DNA of 28,600 bases from Cytidiella melzeri. Its lineage: Eukaryota > Basidiomycota > Agaricomycetes > Polyporales > Irpicaceae. The stretch lies in NCBI GenBank assembly GCA_022592445.1, contig JABYQR010000479.1:1-28600 (forward strand). The letters are read 5' to 3'. The notes under the pieces are model-generated. The model was given only the letters and a program-made list of their open reading frames with translations. It ran no database searches and was not told the DNA's origin. This document shows, piece after piece, positions 9,434-20,012 of the stretch. The first letter of the stretch is position 1; each line of letters starts with the position of its first letter. The translations under genes and the position numbers were made by a program.

Positions 9434-11157
9434 CCGAGGCATCGACTTATAGACGTGTAGGAAGTTCAGGGTCCCAGACTTCCAAGATAGGCTTAGTGGT
9501 AAAGGCCCTCTTTAGCAACGTGAAGGCAGTCTGCTGTGCTGGACCCTGAATGAATGGCACATCCTTCTTAGTCAGGTCGTGTAGAGGCCGTGCGTGCTTT
9601 GAGAAGTCTTGGATAAAGTGTCGGTAGAAGTTGGCAAACCCGATGAATCCTCTAACTTCTTTGAGGATCTTGGGTGTAGGCCACGTAGAAACTGCTTGGA
9701 CTTTGACAGGGTCTATAGCTACTTCACCGGCGCAAATGATCAACCTGAGGTACTCGATCTCAGATTTCTCGAACTCGCACTTCTCCGGCTGAAGATACAG
9801 ATCATGCTGCTGAAGTCACTCATGGACTTCATGAACAACTTTGCGGTGATCCATCAGGTTGTTGCTCCAGATTAAGATGTCATCTAGATAGACAGCCACC
9901 TTGCCCTTGGCAACGAGGTTGGCAAAGATGTTGTCCATCAGAGCTTGGAAGGTAGCGGGTGAGTTTGTGAGACCGAAGAACATGACCGTAGGTTTGAAGA
10001 GTCCTTGGTTTGTAACAAAAGCCGCTTTATACTTGTCTCCTTCTTTGATGCGGACATTGTGATATTCCCAACAAACATCAAACTTAGTGAAGATCTTTGC
10101 ACCCTTCAGCTTGTTGATAATGTTGGTAGCAAGCGGTAGTGGGTAACAATTCTTTACAGTGATATCGTTGGGTTTGCGATAGTCCTGAATAAGTGGGAGC
10201 TTGTTGTCCTTCTTTTTGATGAAAAAGACTGGAGAAGCCATTGGAGACTTGGAAGGCATGATGTAACCTTTTGCTAGGTTTTCCTGGATGAATTTGTCAA
10301 GCTCAGCTTGCTCATTCAGGGGCATAGGATAAACTCTTGATTTGATGGTCTCAGGAGTGTCTGGTTTGAGATCAATCGAATGGTTCCAGGGTTGATGCTG
10401 GGGTAGCCAATTAGACTCCTCCTCAGAGAAGACTTTTGCATGTCTGTGATACTCTGATGGAACAATGTCTCTGAAGAAGCGCTGAGCTTTAGCTTCATTT
10501 GCTTCGGCAGCAAGCTTGGTAGAGTAGGTGAAGCGGGCCATACACCAGACTTTGTCAGTGGTGTCTTGGATAATACCGGCTTCGACCCACTGTCTATGTT
10601 CTTTGTGATTACCGTCAACTTTCTGGAAAGGTTCGTCAGGAGATTCTTCCAAGCCACTCTGAATTGTCATTTCTCCTTTTTCCCAGTTAATGGCAGGGTT
10701 TACGTGTTTGAGCCATGGTAGCCCAAGAATGACGTCTTCTGGACCTAATTCCTTGACAAGAAACTCTGCCTTTTCCATATGATCTCTGACTGTGAGTGTA
10801 AGGCAAACAAAGTCCATTAATCCGCCAGCTTCATCTTAGTTCCGTCGATGTTATGCAATGAGATGACCCTTTCAAGCAGGTGCTGAATAATATGCTTTTT
10901 GACAAACTGGTGACTGATGAATAAAGCCGTAGCTCCTGAATAAATTATAGCAGGACCACAAATGCTTCTATTCAGACCTTTAACTAGCACATGTACACGG
11001 AAATGAGATGACAACCGATCTAGCAACGATATAGTACACGAGGAGATAGTAGACAATGGGCAGGGGATAGACTTTGTACACGAAGAAGACAAGGAAGACA
11101 AGGACGGGGTATTGGGGGGACTTGCAGCTGCAGCTATTTCACAAGTCCGTTTCAAAA
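9434..11157 (-). pseudogene. pol of element A: protease and Ty3-type reverse transcriptase
   Basis: The frame opens just past the gag stop, in the -1 frame. The protease block (about 10,960-10,700) has SGATALF where DSGAT is expected; the catalytic Asp codon is TAT (Tyr) near 10,940. GLPWLKHVNPAINW follows. Reverse transcriptase motifs in order: SRVYPMPLNEQAEL, the PSKSPMASPVFFIKKKD box, QDYRKPND, FTKFDVCWEYHNVRIKEGD (catalytic Asp present), FFGLTNSPATFQ and the catalytic YLDDILI (9890-9879). The thumb and connection region (IDPVKVQAVSTWP, GFANFYRHFI, PLHDLTKK) continue to VDAS, the first RNase H motif, at the break. Lesions: a one-base deletion near 10,816, TGA at 9816-9818 (probably a former CGA), TAA at 9448-9450. 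The enzyme would copy element RNA into cDNA in a capsid; this copy cannot. Confidence 0.85.
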
Positions 11158-12598
11158 AACTGCATTGATTTTGGCCGCCATTTTGTCTATTTGCTTCCTT
11201 TGAAGCTCCAACATGTCCATGAGGGCAGCAATCTTAGCAAATTTGTTGTTGGACGCGTCTTGCTTTGCTGTGGCAGCAGTCAACGAGGTCGAAGAGGTCA
11301 CTGCAACCTTTTGTCCCTTAGGGATGCCTTGGAGCCTTTTCAGGAAAGCGGACCCCCAATGACCGGTACCACCGCAGTGGTTGCAAACCGGGTCATCTGG
11401 GTGCTTAGAGTCCCTTTTCTTGTGGTACTCAGAACCACAAACAGAGCAGTGCTTGCTCATCTCCTTCTTCCATTTCTGGAAGATCTCCTGTTTGCCTAGA
11501 CCCGCAAAGAGCGCGTCGAACGAGGCAGAGAAACAAGAAGTGTTGATCTCCATCACATTGGGATTGTGGAACGCTTTCTGGTGGGACTTGCCATGTACCG
11601 AGGAACTGTCCACCATGACCTTCCCTGTGCTGTTGCGCAGGTCCGCCAGCTGAGCATCTACTGCCTTACACTGGCCCTTCAGTGCATTGTAAGTTGTAGC
11701 GCGGGTCTGGAAGTAAGAGACGCGCTGAAGGTATTCCGTACTCAAGCTTGACTTGAGACGGTTGAAAAGGTCCTGCTGGCTCCAGCCAGTGCGAGGGGCC
11801 CAGGTCTCAAACTCCGAGATGTGGGGGGCAAACATCTTGTTACCCTGCCTCATGCCGGTCAATAGACTCAAACTTTGCCTTGAAGGCCTTGATGAAAGTA
11901 TCCCAGCTATTTCCAAATGCTGGTTTGCTACTGGCTAACTCCTTGATGTGAGGGCGAGCCCAATCAGCGGTGTCCTCCTGCATGAAGAACAAGGCGCTGG
12001 TGATGAGTTTATGAGGATCAAAGATCCTCGCACCGTTGTTGTCCAGCCGGACTTGTCCTTCCACATCTTGCTGGAAGAAAGCCTTGCCCTGATTCTGGGC
12101 CCAGACTATGAAGGTGTGCCGGAAGAGACTTGCTTCTGACAATGTTTTTCCTTTGAAGAAAACCAGCTCCTTCACGATACTCCGTTCCCTGGAGACGTGA
12201 GTGGCAGCGGCGATTGCTGGTGCCTGTGCAGCTGTCAGTGCAGCTACTTGATTGGTGTGGTCCACCATTCTCTGTGTTAGAATGCCGAGCATGTTTAGAA
12301 TGTCCCGGGCACTCAAGTTGGGAGCGGCAGCTGGAGCAGTGTCAGGAGCAGCGTTCTGCTGGTTCTGGTTAGAATCCAAGTCTTGTGATGTGATGAGGCG
12401 CAAATTTTCTTTGTTAGGTGTCTGGTGATGCTCAGAGTAGTACTTGCTGTTGACGGCTTCAGTGGAGTCTGCCTGAGTGTATCGATTTGGACAGGGTTTG
12501 TCATCACACTCGTAGAATAGGCCTCCGTAGAAGTGGTCGTCTGTGACTGTGTTTGAATTGAAGAAGTGTATACAATTATTGCAAGATGTGGTGGGCAA
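11152..12598 (-). pseudogene. gag of element A, minus copy
   Basis: Gag forms the particle in which Ty3-type elements reverse transcribe. The N-terminal part (to the stop at 11840) has NMLGILTQRMVDHTNQVAAL, a helical start, then the capsid region HTFIVWAQNQG, DWARPHIKEL and FGNSWDTFIKAFKAKFE. The C-terminal part (from about 11,916, another frame) continues with GNKMFAPHISEFETWAPRTGW and SSLSTEYLQRV, and ends with a CCHC-like knuckle, CNHCGGTGHW, whose last Cys is replaced by Phe (about 11,395-11,355). A deletion of about 29 bases near 11,855, seen by comparison with the plus copy, causes the frame break. The stretch upstream of about 12,300 holds some 55 residues absent from the plus copy (with KPCPNRY), and the ATG of the plus copy is not conserved. 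The gag stop at 11152 follows a T6 run at the junction to pol. Confidence 0.8.
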
Positions 12599-12612
12599 AA
12601 ACTATGGATTTT

Positions 12613-13413
12613 CTAGATCCACTCAAAATAGCTATCACTATTTACTACGTTAAGTTGTGCGTGGACTTTATCATAGTTTTTACGGAGCTGTTTGAAAGAA
12701 ACTTTATAAATTGCTTTGCAACCCCAATCTAGAAGTTGCCACTCGCGGTTGGCTGTGACCAGTGCGAGGTTGTCAAGTTGGTTGAGAAAACAATTGACTT
12801 TGTTTACAAGGTGGAGCAATGCGCGACGGTGGTCAGGGTCTGCGCGGTTAAGGAGTTCTTCAAGCTCAGTGAGAGCCTGTAGCTGGGTGTGAACAGCTGT
12901 GAGTTTTGGCCCAAAGATGCCTACAAGGTTGCAGGGTGCTAGCTTCTTGAAGTTGATGAGCACTGGTTTAGGTGCGGTGGGAGCAGGAGTGGGTGCAGGA
13001 AGTTTAGCAAGCCGCTCAGTAAGAGTCGGCTTGTGAGTGTGTTGCTCTGCTAGAGTGCAAGCACGTTCTTCAGCAACGTGTTCTCCATATGCTCGGGCAG
13101 AAGCGCAAAGTTGCTGGTTTCCATGTATGAGGGGACTGTGAGGGTAATGCCTTTGCCAGGCGGCTTCTTGGACACGTATTTAGCAACAGTGACCAGGTCT
13201 TTCTCAGACCAATAATGAGGTTGACCGTTCTTACGCTTGGCAGCGAGAGCATCAAGGAAAAATGGGGGGAGGCACCTCTTGAACTGAGTCTTGTCTGTAG
13301 AGAGGTCCTTGGAAAAACAGGAGTGCGTGTCTTTAGGCACTAGACAATGCAAGGGAGTTCAAACAGTTGACGTAAGTGGTAGCTCAACAGTATGATGAGA
13401 CTGGAGACATACT
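12613..13413 (-). pseudogene. ORF0 of element A, minus copy, frameshifted
   Basis: Upstream ORF matching the intact ORF0 of the plus copy. The first coding piece follows an intron (13412-13340, GTATGT..TGTCTAG, 73 nt) and reads CLVPKD, then KNGQPHYWSEKDL and YVSKKPPGKGITLTVPSY before a frameshift near 13,110. The remainder is in another frame at 12,963-12,613: VGIFGPKLTAVHTQLQALTE, NRADPDHRRALLHLVNK, LLDWGCKAI and the end DSYFEWI. Many differences from the plus copy are Arg-to-His/Cys/Tyr and Pro-to-Ser, as expected from C-to-T changes at CpG. Function unknown; see the plus-copy entry. Confidence 0.7.
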
Positions 13414-13479
13414 CGTCAAACAGGAATAAACTTCTGTAAACGGTGGGGGAGGAGATATAAACCCAGGGGTCACACAACA

Positions 13480-13489
13480 ATCTCGACCT
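13480..13489 (-). promoter_or_regulatory. Self-primer binding site of element A, minus copy
   Basis: AGGTCGAGAT on the minus strand, two bases after the LTR end TGACA. It pairs with ATCTTGACCT at 13706-13697 in nine bases plus one G-T pair; the changed base is a CpG-to-TpG change relative to the plus copy. Confidence 0.65.
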
Positions 13490-13491
13490 AA

Positions 13492-14216
13492 TGTCACGGA
13501 GACGAAGCTCGACACAACTAATAGGGACACTATGTGAATGACGACAAAGAGGTAGTGGCAGGCTTGAAGCACAATGCTCTCACCAGCCATCAAACTTTAT
13601 GCAAGTTGCTAGCCCAGTAAAGACCAAGTTAGTATTAGTTACTACTAGCTATGTAGTACAGGAGGGGTTTGCTTACCTAGCCCAGTAAAGATCAAGAGGT
13701 CAAGATGGGGGGCTAGGAGCGTACATGCAGCATCTTATATAGACTTCAGGGACCTGCGCACAGACCATGTTAAGGGCAAGCTTTGCAGGAAGCCGTGTGA
13801 ACAAAGAACAATAGAACTACCTAAAGGAGAACAATAGCTATTGTTTGGACTCTGCCAAGACCTCTACTCGTAAGAGAATCTATCTAAAAGGAAACCAACT
13901 ATTGTATTCCATTCCCGTACCTGTGAGAACATTCTTACATAAAGAGAACAATAGGGAAAGAACAAAAGGAGTCCATGTGAGTGCTATCTATGACATCAAA
14001 CCCTAGCTATGGGCTGAGCCATGTGGTTGTAGCCATGTGGTCTTACATAAGCTGAGTCACGTGCCAGTGTGACGTAGCAGCAAGTAACGTGACCATGATG
14101 TAGAGTGTCTAAGCCACGTGATACAGGCGCTTAATAGACGTGTGCAGAGAGGGTTGCAACCAGGTTGCAACCAGATAAAATGCGAAAATTAAGGGCTAGT
14201 TGGGCCATCCACGACA
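13492..14216 (-). repeat. 5' LTR of element A, minus copy (725 bp)
   Basis: Starts TGTCGTGGATGG at 14216 and ends GTGACA at 13492. It aligns along its length with the plus-copy LTR at 26099-26856. It has a TATATAA box near 13,740, a predicted RNA start near 13,706, and an intron-like segment (13676-13609) between two 20-bp repeats. Several ACAATAG motifs and a 16-bp palindrome AACAATAGCTATTGTT (13830-13845) lie upstream of the TATA box. Confidence 0.75.
13609..13676 (-). other. Intron-like segment inside LTR A, minus copy
   Basis: GTAAGC at 13676, an AATACTAACTT branch-like site, and GGGCTAG ending at 13609 (68 nt). Copies of a 20-bp repeat end at the donor (13696-13677) and at the acceptor (13628-13609). 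Confidence 0.5.
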
Positions 14217-15120
14217 ATCCCGAAGTTGATCTTTGAGTGACTGCCCACGCAACCCAACTGTAGCCCTATGGGTTTTTCCAATGGGAAAGCAGTTCGGCTG
14301 GCTACACAGGCATACGACGGGCTGATTGCATTGATTGAGGATCCTGTGTCAAGTAAGATGTTGGCCGTAAGGCTGTTTATCATGCCATGTATTGTTACAC
14401 AGCGAGACTTCAACTCCAGGCAAGGCTTAGCCTCACTTGTAGTCTTCATTGCTGCACGTTGCATGTGCTCATCTGGAAGACAAAAGAGGGTTTCCCCTGT
14501 TGTAGGTATCACTTGCATCCCAAATGCTGTTTCTGGGTTGGGGTAGTTATCCTCCTCATTGTACCAGTCATTGTAGTACTCCCCGTTGGAACTGTCATCT
14601 TGGGGAATGTATTGGACAACGCCGTCTGCGTACTCCAAAACTGTGATCCCCCATTGTTGAGAAGTTTGTCTTCTGACATCGGTATCAGGTCAGGTAAGGA
14701 TCCATCGTCAGAAGACTCATTCGCTTGAATGTTCATTGTGGTTGCCAGCTGTTCCCCGAGGTAAGATGTAACCTGTTGTCCTTGACGAATATTATTTGTT
14801 TAGACGTGAAGATCACGAGTGGCCTGTACGGCCATTTCACCCGGGGTGGGTCGTATTCTCTCAAGTATCTCATCCCATTGTTCACAACAAGTGCGCTCCC
14901 AAGCTAGCACTGATGCTATTGAGGTTTTCCTCTGGAATACTGTCACAGATGACGTTGAGTCCATGACCCAGCTAACAATGGCCATGTCTGTGCACATTGC
15001 ATGGTTCTCCTTGAGTAGTTGTCTGAATATTTGGATGAGTCGTTCAACTCGTGAGTGGTCTTCTCGCAACGTGGGCCGTGGTATACATGGGAGTATTCTT
15101 CTCCACAGTTAGTCCATTGA
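14217..15120 (-). mobile_element. Retroelement B fragment: gag end and aspartic protease, cut by element A
   Basis: From right to left: a 90-codon frame (15069-14800) with RVERLIQIFRQLL and WDEILERI, unlike the neighbours; an acidic Ser/Asp-rich segment from the ATG at 14736; then about 145 residues leading to a retropepsin core, with LLDTGSSINAIS (DTGSS active site, about 14,360-14,330) followed by the KPIGLQLGCVGSHSKINFGI strand region. A shift between the acidic segment and the protease frame falls in a G5 run near 14,650. The frame stops at 14,217, where the LTR of element A begins, and its continuation is not found in the window. The sequence differs from elements A and C, so this is a third, older LTR-type element. 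Confidence 0.6.
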
Positions 15121-15261
15121 TTGTCAATCCTTGTTTGTCACTAGGTCATTAACTAGTGAGGCAATCATTGTTGTACGTAAATTACCAAATGGTAAAAAAA
15201 ACAGACAATCAATTGTACACAAGTGCCTATTATCATTAACTTTGGAATGACTGACTTGCAG

Positions 15262-16600
15262 GGTCAGACTCGTAAATTCAATGTTGTTGACATTTATAAC
15301 TGCTGGAGTCACCACTCCATATACACTTGCTTGTCATGTGGGTCAACTTATCACGGAACACTAGTTGCACAAGACTTCTCTAACAAGCATATGGTAAGAG
15401 GACTATCAGGGTTTTTTAGGCAGAAATTTTGCAAGTTAGAACTACTTGATGAAATTACTCGATTGAGATTCATGAAAAAATTACCAAAAGGTGTAGGTGG
15501 TATTACCCGGAATCATTTGATATCATCATATTGACATAGCAGAGGGATAGATTATGTACCCAAGACTATGCCGGGACCATTACAGTGGAGCAATAAAAAT
15601 GTCTATGACATTGAAGATCCCTTTGAAGAATCAGACTGGCAAGTATTGAACAACACTAGAAAAAACAAAACGTTGAGAGACAGCCAAACAGACACTGGAT
15701 ACTCAAGCAAGTAAACACATAATTTTCACAGGGAGTAAGTTTGTACCTGCTCAAGGTACAATTGAAATCAAACATCTCAGTGAGGTGCAAGGTATGAAAC
15801 TAACCAATAAATGCAGAAAGGACTTGGGCAAAAGCAAAACAATTGAGCAAGGGTGTAAGAAACAAAAACTCAATTTGAACTCTGTACCTTCCAATTTAAC
15901 TTGTCCTATGGGATTCAAATGGAGCAGTCACTTGTATAGTTGTGCATATGATGGCTTGTTTTCTATCCTCATGAACATTAAGGTTGAGAACAGTGAAGAA
16001 TGGACAGAGTTAACTATGATGAGCAATCATTACTTGACATTGTTTTGTGATGTCTTTAATGATCTGTTTTTTGACAATGATAATGTAGAAGATGGTAGAA
16101 CAATCATTCAAGATCTATGGAAAATATATTTGGTAGATCGTGATGCAGGTGGTGCAACTGGTATGATGTAAGAGAACTTTGTGAGTATATGCTTTCACCA
16201 GTTGCATCTTCAACGTTGAAAGTTTCATACTGTAATAAATGCAAATATGAAATAACAACTGTGCCATCTGCAAGATCTACTATATGGCAGTGTACAAAAG
16301 AATAGCTGGAAAAATAAAGTCAAATGTGTTGGCTCGTGTAATGGACAAACAGTTTCACAGTGGATGAACGCACTAATGCACATCAAATCCAAGATAAAGT
16401 TACAATTCCTGAAGAATGAAGAAGAATTGTTCCAGTGTGCTCCAGCACATTGATGCCTTTTCAGATGTGACCTTTTTGTCCCCCAAAGTGTGGGAACTTG
16501 ATGGCACAATGCAGACAGTAACAGTGTCAATAACAAAACAATGAATACAGGTGATGGCATCACACTGGCCTTGTTATCAGCCCTTTATAACTGTGTATCA
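15262..16600 (+). pseudogene. Cysteine-protease-like gene, N-terminal half, decayed
   Basis: An exon from about 15262 (acceptor TTGCAG) to 15534 reads KFNVVDIYNCW with a CLSC pair. After frame breaks, a second block (about 15,555-15,715) has YVPKTMPGPLQWSN. An intron with CACAG near 15,730 leads to a frame through 16,168 with WSSHLYSCAYDGLFSILMNI; the Cys codon is 15941-15943. A shift near 16,160 continues as WYDVRELCEYML and a CNKC zinc-like pair, then a stop near 16,305. This order (Cys box, CxxC pair, later His box) fits the papain-like or USP-like peptidases seen in agaricomycete repeats, from memory of the family pattern. The matching His box lies 3.8 kb downstream (19.7-19.97 kb). Several frameshifts and stops mean it is not functional. 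Confidence 0.45.
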
Positions 16601-16750
16601 GATCACTTTTGTGATCAAAATGCACTTTTTAATTTTTACAAGCTGCGTATGGGTACAAATCTGTACATATAATACACCATTGGATAGCCCTATCTTGTGA
16701 CAACAACCTTGTACAAATATCCTGTCAATTAAAGTGGGATTGAGCAAGTT

Positions 16751-16948
16751 ATGGCCAGTCTGCTGAAAAACGGCATCCAGACTCAGATTCAAACTCCACT
16801 CCTGCTGGCAAATGATGTCAAATTCTGGTCAGGTACATGTGCAGCAATCTACAGACATGGCTTGCTCTTTGAACAAGGAATACAATTAGAAGACATGCCA
16901 CACATAGTATTGCCTTTGAGCAAGAATTACCAGTACTTTGGAAGCTAA
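16751..16948 (+). pseudogene. Short ORF, possible gene fragment
   Basis: A 65-codon frame (MASLLKNGIQTQIQ... KFWSGTCAAIYRHG) in AT-rich sequence just before the satellite array. It looks protein-like but has no recognised motif or splice sites that link it to a neighbour. It may be a remnant of the interrupted protease gene or of the sequence that interrupted it. Confidence 0.25.
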
Positions 16949-16989
16949 CTACAAATTCACAACCCCTACATTCTTGGACAATGTAAATT

Positions 16990-17965
16990 TTTGGCTGCAT
17001 TGGTAGTGAGTACTGTATCTGATTGTTCCACAAAGTTTCACAACTGTTAGTTGGTTTCTAAGCAGGAGTTAAAATCAGAACACAGCCTGTGGCAGTTCCA
17101 ATGGAGGTGAGGCAGTTCAGAAATCAACAGTACATGGTTGCATCAGAAGCAAGCACTGTGTCGGATTGTTCTACAAAGTTTCACAACCATTAATTGCTCT
17201 CTAAGGAGGAGTTACAAGCAGAACACAGCCTGTGGAAGTTCTAGTGGGGCTGATACAGTTTAGACATCAACTGTACATGGTCACATCAGCATAGAGCACT
17301 GCCTTTGATTCTTCCATACAGTTTCACAACCAGCAGTTTCTCCACAAGTAGGAGATACAATCAGAACACAGCCTTTGACAGCTCTAATGGGGGTGAGGTA
17401 GCGCAGATATCAGCCTGACGTGGTTTTATCAGCAGCCAGCGCTGCATTCAATTGGTCTACTAAGTTTCACAACCACTACTGTCTGAGCAAGAGTTACAAC
17501 TGTGGCAGTTCCAATGGGGGTGAGGCAGTTCAGACATCAACAGTGCATGGTTGTGTTGGCAGCAAGCACTGCATTCAATTGGTCACAAGGTTTCACAAAC
17601 ACTTCTCCCTAAGCAGGAGTTACAATCAGAACACAGTCTGTGGCAGTTCCAATAGGGGTGATGCAGCTCAGACTGTGGTTGCATCAGCAGCAAATACCGC
17701 ATCAGATTGTTCCACAAGGTTTCAAAACCATTAGTTGCTCTCTAAGGAGGAGTTACAATCACAACACAGCCTGTGGCAGTTCTAGTGGGGCTGATGCAGT
17801 TCAGACATCAACAGGACGTGGTTGCATCACCATAGAGCACTGCCTTTGATTCTTCCATACAGTTTCACAACCACCAGTTGCTCTATAAGCAGGAGTTACA
17901 GTCAGAACACAGCCTGTGGCAGCTCCAATGGGGGTGAGGCAGTGCAGACATCAACAGGACACATG
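16990..17965. repeat. ~140-bp satellite array, about 6.5-7 diverged units
   Basis: The landmark ACACAGCCTGTGGCAG recurs with variation near 17079, 17221, 17360, 17495 (shortened), 17632, 17765 and 17905, so the unit is 133-142 bp. Each unit also contains GAGGCAGTTCAGACATCAAC, a GCATCAG..GCAC segment and a TTTCACAACCA segment. Units differ by point changes and small indels. Open frames across it are a by-product of the repeat. Confidence 0.85.
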
Positions 17966-19690
17966 TAACATGTTTCAGCAATTGATCCAATGAGACACCC
18001 TCAACACTAGGGGCAAATGCCGATTTCACACACCTTAAAATTTGCATGATTACACACTTGAAAGTTAACTATCAGCAGATAATCCATAAGCAGTTTTGGG
18101 CTCAGAATTGTTTCTTAATGTTTGAGAATACACAATAATGCTATACAAATTCTGTGCCTTTTCAGGGGCAGGAATTTCTGTTTTTTAAGTGGTAGTTAAA
18201 TCAAAAAGAAAAATGAAAGGAAGTCTACCTTTCAAGGCTCAGAAAATCAAGTGGAAAAGATGCCTTCCACAGATTTGGAAAAGGGCATGAAAACATCCAG
18301 AATAGGAAAGGGCGGGTAGAATTTCCGGCGACACACTACTGAAAAGTTCTGGAAAGTTGTTTGCCACGTTATGTTTGCCATCACCCGACACACCTGGGAA
18401 ATCTATTTGTCTTTAAAATTTTAGGTTGGTCGGAAATCTGCCCGAAAATTCAATATTGACACGGATTTTTGGAGCGCGGAAAGGCTGCCAGTAAATAGGC
18501 TTAAAAATTTGTAGAAAATTCACAAAAATGTCTTTGATTGTATATCAATGTAACCTACCAAACATAACCAGATATTCATGGGATTTTTAACATCTCAAAT
18601 AACTCTCACAATAATTTCACGCCATGTGAAATCAGCCTTTGCCCGCAGTGCAAGCCCTTCATTCTTGAAGCAAGTAATTTTCTAGAATCAGCAGTGAACA
18701 CTGCACAAGATTAATGACAAGATAGATGGAGCTCCTTGCTACCATTGGTGACTACCTTCATCAATGTATGGCTCCTGTTCCCGCAACCAAATGTATCAAT
18801 TGTAGTACAGTCACTTTATCCCAGATCAAGTTGCCTATCAAAGGTGTCACCAATTGCAAATGCCTGGAGTACAGTCAATATTGATGACCAGATGGCTTGG
18901 CAAGGTCCTTACCAGGAACAGAATTGTTTACCGAGGTTCCTTGTGATAACAAAGTCACAGGTGCAATTAACTATTTCATGCTATATGCTTTATACAGTTT
19001 GCTATCAATAACAAAATCACTTGTAGCTCTGCTCCTGCAGTTTACCAAATTGTATCTAGATTATTTAACATAGTTCAACACCATCAAGAAGAAGACACAT
19101 GTCAAACAATCTTTATCTCCATGCTCTACTCCACAAACTTGTTTCAATTCTGTACTCACACCCATTGTTGCACTTCAAACAATACAGCATAGTCCCTCTT
19201 TTTTCATGAATGATTGGGTGCTCCAGTGAAGACAAACCACCAACTTACTATACATTACTCATTGGAAAAGCTATTCCCAACAAAATTACTTGTTCAGTGT
19301 TGTATTTGCAGGGTTTTGATGCGCGCACGGGAGGGAGCTCGAAAATAAGGGAACACAATGTTATTAAGAAGATACGAAAATACACGGTTTTTATATTATT
19401 TTGGTAAAATGGATAAGACGAAAAGGGAGTATCCAAACAAGTATTCCGCGCGGAATGACGGAAAGGTGGGCGGCGGGAACAAGCGGTTGCAAACAAAAGA
19501 GGCGGAAAACCTAAAATAACAACATTCAGGCTTCTACCAGCACCAAGTTTACTTACAAATCTTGCTCAAAAAGTAATATTTCATTCAATCCTCAGGAATT
19601 GTACTTGCCGCTTGCCGGCCTTGCTAACGCTAGTGTACTACATGTCACACAAATACAGAATTACTGTACAGCTTCTCAAGTGCACCTTCA
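17966..19690. other. AT-rich sequence without a convincing gene
   Basis: Mostly AT-rich. A 91-codon frame at 18736-19011 and a 36-codon basic frame at 19409-19519 (MDKTKREYPNKYS) exist but lack support. The segment around 18,300-18,480 and 19,320-19,500 is locally richer in G and C, with CCGGCGAC and GGGCGG pieces. I see nothing I can name. Confidence 0.35.
19592..19625 (+). repeat. Partial duplicate of the segment at 20034-20067
   Basis: CAGGAATTGTACTTGCCGCT and following bases resemble CAGGAATTGTATCTTGCCAC at 20034. Both encode a LPLAG..AS..LH-like segment in one frame, so a gene fragment was duplicated about 440 bp apart. Confidence 0.4.
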
Positions 19691-19699
19691 TTTATATCA

Positions 19700-19973
19700 G
19701 TAATATTAGATGATGACATTTTCTTCAAGTTTGAACGTACCATGCAGGCTAGTAGATATGAGTTTGACTTACATGGAATTATCTACCATCGTGACAATCA
19801 TTTCACTTGCTGTATCATTGATAACAATGTCATATATGGTTTCATGATGGAATACATACTGGTAGATATACTGAGTACATTGGTCATATGACAGAAATAG
19901 ATTTAATTTGTTGATGACTGTTAAACAAGGATGCAGATGTTTAGTTGCAATATATACATGCTCTACTGACTAA
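19700..19973 (+). pseudogene. Cysteine-protease-like gene, C-terminal half, decayed
   Basis: Reading near 19,755-19,830 gives HGIIYHRDNHFTCCIID, and after a one-base shift near 19,835 WFHDGIHTGRYTEYIGHM, then after another shift a final strand ending in AIYTCSTD and TAA at 19971-19973. A G-I-I-Y-H..HF segment followed by W-x-H-D-G is how the His and Asp part of USP/papain-like peptidases looks in basidiomycete repeat families. It pairs logically with the CAYDG Cys box at 15,941. The 3-kb between includes the satellite array and no catalytic sequence, so the gene was probably split by insertion and then decayed. Confidence 0.4.
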
Positions 19974-20012
19974 ACACCTCTTCTTATTCAACATGTACAA
20001 TATATTTGTAGC

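Larger units (their letters stand above)
9434..14216 (-). mobile_element. Ty3-type LTR retroelement A, minus copy, 5' LTR to RNase H start
   Basis: Order on the minus strand: 5' LTR (14216-13492), self-primer site (13489-13480), ORF0 (13413-12613, broken), gag (about 12530-11152, broken), protease and reverse transcriptase (11157-9434, broken). The element entered retroelement B, whose protease frame it cuts after the residues INFGI, and was itself cut by element C just after the RNase H motif VDAS. RNase H proper, integrase and 3' LTR are missing. Compared with the plus copy (26099-28409) it has frequent CpG-to-TpG/CpA changes and several indels, so it is the older or more mutated copy. Confidence 0.8.

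Noticed and set aside
17420..17849. Frames across the satellite array encoding repeated peptides
   Set aside because: They follow the repeat period and lack promoter or splice support, so they are by-products of tandem repeats.
16990..17965. CRISPR array
   Set aside because: Unit of ~140 bp without constant spacer layout, and the genome is eukaryotic.
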